A stretch of 64,000 bases of DNA from Nonomuraea africana (GTDB lineage: Bacteria > Actinomycetota > Actinomycetes > Streptosporangiales > Streptosporangiaceae). A model generated the notes under the pieces. It had not been told where the DNA came from. It did no database searches and saw only the letters and a list, made by a program, of their open reading frames with translations. Position numbers and translations under genes: made by a program. Location: positions 8,618,001 through 8,682,000 of the forward strand of contig NZ_JADBEF010000001.1 in assembly GCF_014873535.1 (NCBI RefSeq). The letters run 5' to 3'. Of this stretch, positions 43,840 through 50,142 are shown one piece after another. Position 1 is the stretch's first letter. Each line of letters starts with the position of its first letter.

Positions 43840-44202
43840 TCAGACCTTGGCCCTGCTGGCGTGCTCGGCGCTCTTCTGCTCACCGGTGTCGACGTTGGTC
43901 AGCGCCGTGTCGAGCAGCTGGATCGTCGCGGCAAGCGTCCTGGACAAGCTCACGTAGGAGCCGGCGACCGCCGCCTCCGCCTGCGTGAAGCTGGTCCGCA
44001 TCCCCATCGCGGCCGCCCAGAACCCCCCCATCGCCTCGTGGTCGGCTGCCAGAGCGCGGACCGGGCCCTTCTCGGGAAAGGCCACAGGGTCCACGTCGTA
44101 CGAGGTCGCGCCGGGCACGAACAGGTCGAGCAACTCGTCGAGGTCGCGCCTGGCGTTCCTGATCGCCTGGCGGCTGAGCTCGAGCCCGCCGTCGCTGCCC
44201 AC
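43840..44202 (-). CDS. WXG100-like small protein
   Basis: 120 residues. Helical hairpin; MGGFWAAAMGMRTSFTQAEAAV near 60 takes the turn position but lacks the exact WXG triplet. It starts 3 bp after the upstream WXG100 stop and ends 1 bp before the PPE-like start. It may be the PE/Esx-like partner of that protein. Confidence 0.75.
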   Translation of the reverse strand: MGSDGGLELSRQAIRNARRDLDELLDLFVPGATSYDVDPVAFPEKGPVRALAADHEAMGGFWAAAMGMRTSFTQAEAAVAGSYVSLSRTLAATIQLLDTALTNVDTGEQKSAEHASRAKV

Positions 44203-44205
44203 GGC

Positions 44206-44517
44206 TTACTTACCGTCGAACATCGCGGTGTTGATGCGCTCGACGTCCCGCATGTTCATGTTCGTGATGTTGATGTTCTGGGACAGCAGCTGGACGACGT
44301 CCGCCAGGTCCTTGGCGCCCGTCTGCCAGGTGGCGCGGGCGGTCTCGTAGGCGGTCTTGGCGGCACCCTGCCAGATCGCCGTCTTGGCGGAGAGCTGGTT
44401 CTCCAGGTCCTCGAGCTCGGCGACGAGCTCCTTGAACGCGTTGCCGAAGGCCACCTCACCGGCGTCGAGACCGGAGTAGTTGATCTTGGTGACGTCGAAG
44501 ATGTCGTGATCAGCCAT
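44206..44517 (-). CDS. WXG100-family protein
   Basis: 103 residues. Two helices with W-Q-G in KTAIWQGAAKTAYETARATW, followed by the usual C-terminal helix rich in Asn/Met. It lies 6 bp downstream of another WXG100 gene; together they form the expected Esx heterodimer pair. Confidence 0.9.
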   Translation of the reverse strand: MADHDIFDVTKINYSGLDAGEVAFGNAFKELVAELEDLENQLSAKTAIWQGAAKTAYETARATWQTGAKDLADVVQLLSQNINITNMNMRDVERINTAMFDGK

Positions 44518-44523
44518 CAGGAC

Positions 44524-44862
44524 CTACCTGTTCGAGGGAAACGTGACGTCGGCGTCGATCATCGCCGCGATCCTGTTGAACCGCGCCTCTTCCTGCGCGT
44601 TGAAGAGGTCGTAGTTCTTGTTGTTGGCCTGGATCGACTCCGCGAGCTGGGTCAGGCTCTTGAGGATGACGTCCAGCCGCTCGTGCCAGGCCTTGGCCAC
44701 GCGCACGAAGGCCTCGCGAGACCCACCCACCCAGTGGGCGTGCAGGTCCTGGTTGGCGCCGTCGAGCTTGCGCTGGATCGCCAGAATGTTGGTCTGGGAC
44801 TGCATGATCCGCGAGATCGCTTGCTCTAGGTCAGCCCGACTTGCTTGTGCCTGATCGGCCAT
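44524..44862 (-). CDS. WXG100-family protein
   Basis: 112 residues from ATG 44862 with GGAGGTGAC directly upstream. The turn is W-V-G in LHAHWVGGSREAFVRVAKAWHERL. It is the first gene of the six-gene substrate operon (44862 to 40620) and has a structured promoter region in front (44863-45040). The upstream in-frame start would run through that promoter and is not used. Confidence 0.9.
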   Translation of the reverse strand: MADQAQASRADLEQAISRIMQSQTNILAIQRKLDGANQDLHAHWVGGSREAFVRVAKAWHERLDVILKSLTQLAESIQANNKNYDLFNAQEEARFNRIAAMIDADVTFPSNR

Positions 44863-44873
44863 GTCACCTCCAG

Positions 44874-44897
44874 GTGATCCGGGTACTCCCGAATCAC
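44874..44897. promoter_or_regulatory. Inverted repeat just upstream of the WXG100 substrate operon
   Basis: GTGAT-C-CGGG (44874-44883) and CCCG-A-ATCAC (44888-44897) are mirror arms broken by one mismatch each around TACT. It lies 12 bp ahead of the operon's first codon on the minus strand, so it would fall in the leader or over the transcription start. Operator or mRNA hairpin. Confidence 0.45.
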
Positions 44898-44923
44898 AGT
44901 AATGATCAGGCGTCACACAGCTG

Positions 44924-44985
44924 ACCTGACTTCAGGTTAAGCTTTGATTACATTTTCATGGATTAGCTATATATGCAGCTCAAGG
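44924..44985. promoter_or_regulatory. Palindrome and AT-rich island between divergent type VII transcripts
   Basis: ACCTGA-CT-TCAGGT (44924-44937) is a perfect 6-bp-arm palindrome. The next ~48 bases are the most AT-rich stretch I see in the window, with TTTGATTACATTTTC and AGCTATATATGCAGC. The 178-bp gap separates the substrate operon from the gene at 45041, so promoters for both directions and a regulator site are expected here. Confidence 0.5.
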
Positions 44986-45040
44986 CGCGTATTTGCGGAT
45001 CTCGCTGGAATCACGGGCATGACGCCCGTAATGTGACCTT

Positions 45041-46108
45041 GTGACTGATCCCTTTGGCCTGCCGACGATCCCCACCGGTCCCGAGCATCCGAAGCAGCGC
45101 GACCCCGAGTTTCAGATGCGTACCGCTCCTGTCCGGCAGCTGGGCAAGGATCTCGCCGGCCACAGCGACGACCTGACCGCGCTGAGCAAGAAGACACAGG
45201 GCATCGACCTGCCCGGCCTGACGTTCGGCGCCATCGGTTACGGCGTGGTGGGAGCGCACAACGGCGTGCGCGACAGTACGGCGGACGCGCTGGCCAAGGG
45301 CAAGGACGTGCTGGAGTCGTGGCGCACCGCACTCGGCGCGGCGGCCGACTACACGCAACTGGCCGACGATGCCAGCAAGACCAAGGGTGACGAGAAGGGC
45401 GGCGGCAAGACGCCCCAGCTGGGTGGCATGAAGACCCCCCAGATGGGCGGCATGAAGACGCCCAAGTTCGGCGGGCCCGACACCAAAGGGCTCGGCCTGC
45501 CCGATTCCAAGCTGCCGGACTCGAAGCTTCCTGACTCGAAGCTGCCCGACAGCAGCCTCCCCGACTCGAAGCTGCCCGACTCGCAGCTCCCCGATTCCAA
45601 GCTGCCGGACTCGAAGCTTCCTGACTCGAAGCTGCCCGACAGCAGCCTCCCCGACTCGAAGCTGCCCGACTCGCAGCTCCCCGATTCCAAGCTGCCGGAC
45701 TCGAAGCTGCCCGACACCAGTGATCTGGACAAGAAGCTGACCAACCCGATCGAGAGCAAGCTCTCGGGATACGACCCCAAGCTCTCGGGTCAGGATCTCA
45801 CCGCCAGGACGCTTCCCCAGCCGAACACGAACCAGCCCACGACCAGCCTTCCCGACCCGAGGACCGGGGGCGGGAGCGCCTTCGGCTCGGGTGGCGCGGG
45901 AGCGGTCCCCGGGCTCGGGGGAGCCGGCGCGGGCGCGCGCGGGCTGGGCGCCGGCGGCGCGCCGATGTACCCGTTCGCTCCCGGCATGGGCGGGAGCCCG
46001 GCGGATCAGAAGAAGGACAAGGACGGGTCGGATCTCCTCAAGGGAGACCCAACGGACTATGAGGACGACGACCAGGACATCGCGCCGGCCGTCCTCGGCA
46101 AGGAGTAG
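45041..46108 (+). CDS. Type VII-associated protein with LPDSK pentapeptide repeats
   Basis: 355 residues, GTG start. Residues 1-115 are helical (QLGKDLAGHSDDLTALSKKTQ, VRDSTADALAKGKDVLESW), like an Esx/Esp-type hairpin without WXG. Three GGMKTP(Q/K) units come next, then some 14 tandem LPD(S/T)(K/S/Q) pentapeptides (about 154-225). A Gly-rich region ends GGAPMYPFAPGMGG and an acidic tail. The repeat block contains a perfect 90-bp duplication. It is followed after 3 bp by the WXG-like membrane protein gene. Probably an exported, wall-spanning partner; no known family. Confidence 0.75.
   Translation: MTDPFGLPTIPTGPEHPKQRDPEFQMRTAPVRQLGKDLAGHSDDLTALSKKTQGIDLPGLTFGAIGYGVVGAHNGVRDSTADALAKGKDVLESWRTALGAAADYTQLADDASKTKGDEKGGGKTPQLGGMKTPQMGGMKTPKFGGPDTKGLGLPDSKLPDSKLPDSKLPDSSLPDSKLPDSQLPDSKLPDSKLPDSKLPDSSLPDSKLPDSQLPDSKLPDSKLPDTSDLDKKLTNPIESKLSGYDPKLSGQDLTARTLPQPNTNQPTTSLPDPRTGGGSAFGSGGAGAVPGLGGAGAGARGLGAGGAPMYPFAPGMGGSPADQKKDKDGSDLLKGDPTDYEDDDQDIAPAVLGKE
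45500..45714 (+). repeat. Perfect 90-bp tandem duplication within the LPDSK repeat gene
   Basis: Bases 45500-45589 and 45590-45679 are identical over all 90 positions. A third, partial copy starts at 45680 and matches for about 28 bases, then continues in register at the pentapeptide level. The unit encodes six 5-residue repeats, so copy-number change keeps the frame. Confidence 0.95.
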
Positions 46109-46111
46109 ACC

Positions 46112-46936
46112 GTGGACTGGCAGGCCACCTTCAGGCTCGCCGCCGAGATGGTCACGGCGGCATCGCTCCGACTCCCCGCGGCCGCGCCGCTGATCCCGCT
46201 GTTCTGGGCGGCGGTGTCCGATCCCGACACCATGGTCCGCGTGGGCGAGGCCTGGGGCGACAACACCCCCGGACCGCGCAAGGCGGCAGGGCCGTTCGTG
46301 ACGAAACCTGAGCCGGTGGAGTGGCGCCCGCCGATGGCGGTGCAGGACGACATCGCCCTTCTCCGCGCCGACCTACGCAGTCTGCTGGCTGCCGCGGAGT
46401 CGAAGGAGGACTGGAAGGGCGGCTCTTTCACGGCGTTCAAGAAGCTCGCCCAGGAGTTCGACAGCGAACTCGAGCACCTGGGGGAGCTGCGCAAGGGCAT
46501 GAAGGGCAGCATGCTGTCCGGCTCGAACGTCTTCAAGACTTATGCCCTGGTGCTTCTGGCGATCGCCACGTTCGTGGTCGCACTGGCCGTGTTCGCCACC
46601 GCCATGAGCATCACGCCTCAGACGGCGGTGGCGGCCCAGGTGCAGGCCAACACACAGGCGTCCAAGCTCTACAACATCGTCAGCACCCTGGTCAGGACCG
46701 TCGCCAAGCTGACGTTCCGGCTCACCCTCCTGATGGGCGGCATCGGCTACGCCGCGGCCGGCATGAGCGCCAAGTTCCCCGGCATGCAGGCCGTCAAGGG
46801 CGAGTCGCCCAACTTCACCAAGGCCCAGGCCGTCTGGGACCAGCAGGAGCTGACGATCAAGAAGGCCCCCGACCTCGGTCTGCCCGACAAGAAGATCGGC
46901 GGGAGCTTCAGCAACCTGATCCCTGGCCTGTCCTAG
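46112..46936 (+). CDS. WXG-like membrane protein of the type VII locus
   Basis: 274 residues, GTG start 3 bp after the preceding stop. Helical hairpin about 75-130 with EDWKGGSFTAFKKLAQEF (W-K-G). Two membrane segments: near 145-168 (YALVLLAIATFVVALAVFATAM) and near 200-220 (FRLTLLMGGIGYAAAGM). Shares the WxGG...AFKKL signature with the protein at 31979. Its TAG stop overlaps the convergent gene's TAG inside one CTAG palindrome. Confidence 0.7.
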   Translation: MDWQATFRLAAEMVTAASLRLPAAAPLIPLFWAAVSDPDTMVRVGEAWGDNTPGPRKAAGPFVTKPEPVEWRPPMAVQDDIALLRADLRSLLAAAESKEDWKGGSFTAFKKLAQEFDSELEHLGELRKGMKGSMLSGSNVFKTYALVLLAIATFVVALAVFATAMSITPQTAVAAQVQANTQASKLYNIVSTLVRTVAKLTFRLTLLMGGIGYAAAGMSAKFPGMQAVKGESPNFTKAQAVWDQQELTIKKAPDLGLPDKKIGGSFSNLIPGLS

Positions 46937-48330
46937 TCGGGCAGGGGATAGGTCAGCAGCGTTCCGGGTTTGATCTTCTTGGGGTCGGGGCCGATGAGGT
47001 CGCGGTTGAAGTCGTAGATCTCCTGCCAGCGGCTCGCGTCGCCGTACACCTTGGCGGCCATCTCCTGTAGCGAGCCGCCCTGGTAGGGCCAGATGCCGAC
47101 CCGCTGCGCCTGTGGCGCCTGGTACGGGGGCAGCTCAGGCACCTCGTTCGTGTGCAGGGGCCGCCACACCCTGAAGACCGACGTGGGGGCGAAGCCGAGC
47201 ACCTGCTTCTGGCCGTCGCCCTTCAGCCACTTGTGCTGCGTCTCCCACTTCGCCTTCGAGATCGCCCAGTTGCGGACGGCGACGAACTGGGCGAAGGCGA
47301 AGCCGCCCTCCGCGACCGCCATGCCGGTCTTCACGGTGCTCGCGCCCCAGGTCGCGGCCACGCCACCCTGCAGGCCGCCCTTCCAGAACACGCCGCCGAT
47401 GGGGGCGAAGGTGCCGGCCAGCGTCGCGCCCGTGGAGATCCGCATCGACTGCACGATGGAGGAGGGGCTCAGGTTGAAGAAGCTGTTGCCTCTGAGCACC
47501 TGCGCGGTCATCTGCGTGCCCAGCACGCCCGCCCACACCCAGCCCGAGGTCTTGGCGTACTTGGCGAAGGAGGCCTTGCTGAGCCCCGCGAGGAACTCGG
47601 CGTCGAACGGGCGGGCCAGGCCGGTGCGCACCGAGGCGCCCGCCCTGCCGGCGAGCGCGGTGAGCCGTCCGGGCATCTTCAGCCTGCCGATCAGGGGGAG
47701 CGACCGCAGGATGCCCGCCATTGACCTGAACAGGGTGCCGACCCTGGCCAGCAACTGGATGCCCATGGTGACGAGCTGGGCGGCACGGGCGAAGGCGGCG
47801 GTCGCGACGAGCCTGGCGCCGAGGAAGGCCGCCATCCTGAGGGCGTAGAAGAGGCCGGCCCAGATCAGGGCCGCCTCGATGATCTCCCTCAGCGCCTGCT
47901 TCGTCAGCCTGGCGGACTCGGCGACCGCGTCGAGCACCGTGGCGCATCCGGTGCAGTTCGCCGTGAGCGCGTGGCGGTTGTTCCTGTCGACGATGCCGCC
48001 CCACAGCTCGCGGAACCGGTCGGCGGCCGGGCCCTTCCACGACTTCAGGATGCTGTCCATGGGGCCGTCGATCGCCTGCTCGAGGGTCTTGAGCTCCTCA
48101 CCCAGCCGCCGGTGCGCGTTGGCGGCGGCCCTGAGCCGCTCCTCCGTGCCGTCGCCGCCGAAGAGCGTGGGCAGCGCCCTGGCCAGAGCGACGATGGTGT
48201 CGATCAACGGCTGCGGGTTGAACGCGCTGCCGAGGTCGGTGTTGACGTTCCAGCCCCACTCCGTGGGGTTCCAGTTCCACTTCCACGGCAGCAGGCTCGG
48301 GTCGCGGGTCTCCGCCTCCGGCTGGCTCAT
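46933..48330 (-). CDS. WXG-like membrane protein with C-terminal LysM-like domain
   Basis: 465 residues. Trp-rich N-terminus (LLPWKWNWNPTEWGWN); helical WXG-type hairpin about 60-125 with ILKSWKGPAADRFRELW; several hydrophobic helices and Gly-rich segments about 150-350. The last ~55 residues resemble a LysM-type module (VGIWPYQGGSLQEMAAKVYGD, WQEIYDFNRDLIGPDP, IKPGTLLTYPLPD). LysM binds peptidoglycan. No Sec signal is present, so type VII export is inferred. The ATG overlaps the stop of the small gene upstream. Confidence 0.75.
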   Translation of the reverse strand: MSQPEAETRDPSLLPWKWNWNPTEWGWNVNTDLGSAFNPQPLIDTIVALARALPTLFGGDGTEERLRAAANAHRRLGEELKTLEQAIDGPMDSILKSWKGPAADRFRELWGGIVDRNNRHALTANCTGCATVLDAVAESARLTKQALREIIEAALIWAGLFYALRMAAFLGARLVATAAFARAAQLVTMGIQLLARVGTLFRSMAGILRSLPLIGRLKMPGRLTALAGRAGASVRTGLARPFDAEFLAGLSKASFAKYAKTSGWVWAGVLGTQMTAQVLRGNSFFNLSPSSIVQSMRISTGATLAGTFAPIGGVFWKGGLQGGVAATWGASTVKTGMAVAEGGFAFAQFVAVRNWAISKAKWETQHKWLKGDGQKQVLGFAPTSVFRVWRPLHTNEVPELPPYQAPQAQRVGIWPYQGGSLQEMAAKVYGDASRWQEIYDFNRDLIGPDPKKIKPGTLLTYPLPD

Positions 48331-48656
48331 GAGGTGGGCCTGAGGGCGCTGGCGTCGTGGCCGGTCTGGTAGTTGCGCGCGCTCAGCTCGAAGGCCTCGG
48401 AGAGGTAGGCCAGAGCGGTCTGGAGGTCGAAGAGGTAACCGGCGATCGCCTCGTAACGGCCCATGCCGCTGGTTTCGGGCGTGCCGTCCACGTAGCTTGC
48501 GGACAGATCATCGGTGCCGGGGGCGAGACCGAAATCGCTCCTGCCGAGCTTCGCGGGCGCGAACCTCGTCGCCATGGCCGCCACGTCGTCCGCCTGGTCG
48601 CCACACGTCTCCATGGCCCTACGCAGGTCTTTCCCGCTGGCCTTCAGATCGCTCAC
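48327..48656 (-). CDS. Small helical type VII-associated protein
   Basis: 109 residues, GTG start. It begins SDLKASGKDLRRAMETCGDQADDVAAMATRF and has a second helix GRYEAIAGYLFDLQTALAYLSEAFELSARNY, like ESX secretion-associated proteins of the EspC/DUF2580 type. It overlaps the LysM-like gene by 4 bp and lies 63 bp after eccB. Confidence 0.75.
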   Translation of the reverse strand: MSDLKASGKDLRRAMETCGDQADDVAAMATRFAPAKLGRSDFGLAPGTDDLSASYVDGTPETSGMGRYEAIAGYLFDLQTALAYLSEAFELSARNYQTGHDASALRPTS

Positions 48657-48719
48657 TCGGGACCCCCTTTGCCGCTGACCGAGTGAGTCAAGACCTTAAT
48701 ATTTCCGGTCCATTAAGGT

Positions 48720-50132
48720 CTAGTTAAGGGCGACAGGTTTGAGGGCGGCGGCAGGGTCGAGTTTCGGCCCCTCCGGAATCAGGTGCAGGATCGACGAGGG
48801 GATCGGCGCCACATCGGTCGCCTCGTAGCCGAAGGTGGCCAGCTGGGCGCCCGACTGGAGGGGGAACCTGCGGCCCTGGTCGGTGATCAGGAAGAACTGG
48901 GTGACCGAACCGAGCTGCTTCTCGCCCGGCAGCAGGCCCGCGACCGCCGCCGAGCCGTGCGGCAGCAGCACCTGGTCGAAGTGCTCGGGGTCGGCGGGGG
49001 TCTTGGGAGGGGCCAGCGGGACGCGGCTGCCCGTGGTCAGCCTGGCCGAGACCGAGCCCTTCAGCGTGTCGGCGTAGACCGCGCACAGCGGCGCGGAGAG
49101 CGGCGGATTGATCACCTTGGGCATCGTCGCGGGCATGCCGTTGTTCTCGATCGGCCGCTGCGCGGAGGGGGAGGCGTTCACCGAGGCCGCGTCGGTCGTG
49201 ATGGGCAGGACCTTGCGCGTGCCGTACGCCCTCTTGCTGGCCGAGTCCTCCAGCAGGAGCCTGGCCTGCGTTTCGGAGATTGGCGCGAACCCGTCGGCGA
49301 GCAGCACGTACCAGCGCGCCTCTCCACCGGGGAGCGGGGGCACGGTGAACACCTGGCCGACGACCGCGGCGACCTTGCCGTCGCTTCCCCTGACCTTCTG
49401 TCCGCGCCGCGGCACGGGGGGCGCGGCGAAGTCGCGGCCGGGCGGGATGGCGTTGAGCCAGGCAGGAGGCACCTTCCTGGGCTGGACGCCGAGCGTGCGC
49501 ACCCCCGCGGGGGAGACCTTCATCCGGCGGTCGGCCCAGATGACCCAGTTCTGGTGGCCGTCGTTGACGACCATCGCCCCCTCCCCGACCGGCGTGCCGC
49601 CGAGCTCGGTGCCGCCGACCAGCGTGGTGTACGCCCTGCGGCCCACCGAGGGGTCGTCGCCCTCCACGACGCAGACCGACCACGGCGCCTTGACCAGCTT
49701 GTCGCGCTTCGGCAGCGAGTTGGGCGCCCCCGGAATGCCCACCAGCGGCCCTCGGGCGAAGTCGTCGAGCGAGGCGGCCGAGACGTTGCGCACCTTGATC
49801 TCGGCGGCGTCGAGCAGCAGCCTGGCCGAGACGTAGTTGCTGACCGGCAGCAGCTTGCGCTCCTGCTGGCTGTAGACGTAGAGGGCGCCGCTCTCCTCCT
49901 CGACCAGGAGCTGCCCCGCCTCGGTGAGCTTGGTGGCTCCGCCCGGCTTGACCAGCCCCCAGATGCCGAAGACCGCCATCACCAGGACGGCGAGCAGGAT
50001 CCCGCAGAACATCGCGATGTTCTGGCGCCGCATGGGGGACTCCGGCACGTCGGGCTCCGCCTGCAGCAGGGCCATGCCCAGGCGCTGCTGCATCAGCCGG
50101 TGCGCCTGGTAAAGATCCTTCCTGGTCTGCAT
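48720..50132 (-). CDS. eccB: Type VII secretion core protein EccB
   Basis: 470 residues. Canonical EccB start MQTRKDLYQAHRLMQQRLGMALLQAEPD, one membrane helix at about 41-61, and a large extracytoplasmic region with the R1-R4 type repeats (GALYVYSQQERKLLPVSNYVSARLLL, VAAVVGQVFTVPP, YVLLADGFAPISETQARLLL, FFLITDQGRRFPLQSGAQLATFGY). EccB lines the periplasmic face of the ESX pore. It lies 10 bp downstream of the FHA-type EccC gene, in one operon. Confidence 0.95.
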   Translation of the reverse strand: MQTRKDLYQAHRLMQQRLGMALLQAEPDVPESPMRRQNIAMFCGILLAVLVMAVFGIWGLVKPGGATKLTEAGQLLVEEESGALYVYSQQERKLLPVSNYVSARLLLDAAEIKVRNVSAASLDDFARGPLVGIPGAPNSLPKRDKLVKAPWSVCVVEGDDPSVGRRAYTTLVGGTELGGTPVGEGAMVVNDGHQNWVIWADRRMKVSPAGVRTLGVQPRKVPPAWLNAIPPGRDFAAPPVPRRGQKVRGSDGKVAAVVGQVFTVPPLPGGEARWYVLLADGFAPISETQARLLLEDSASKRAYGTRKVLPITTDAASVNASPSAQRPIENNGMPATMPKVINPPLSAPLCAVYADTLKGSVSARLTTGSRVPLAPPKTPADPEHFDQVLLPHGSAAVAGLLPGEKQLGSVTQFFLITDQGRRFPLQSGAQLATFGYEATDVAPIPSSILHLIPEGPKLDPAAALKPVALN

Positions 50133-50142
50133 GCAGGACAGG

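Noticed and set aside
45500..45714. CRISPR-like array
   Set aside because: Repeats are directly adjacent without unique spacers and are in-frame coding pentapeptides.
45349..45780. Minus-strand repeat protein (ESGSFESGS type)
   Set aside because: Antisense of the LPDSK repeats; the plus strand has the longer, operon-linked frame with a helical head domain.
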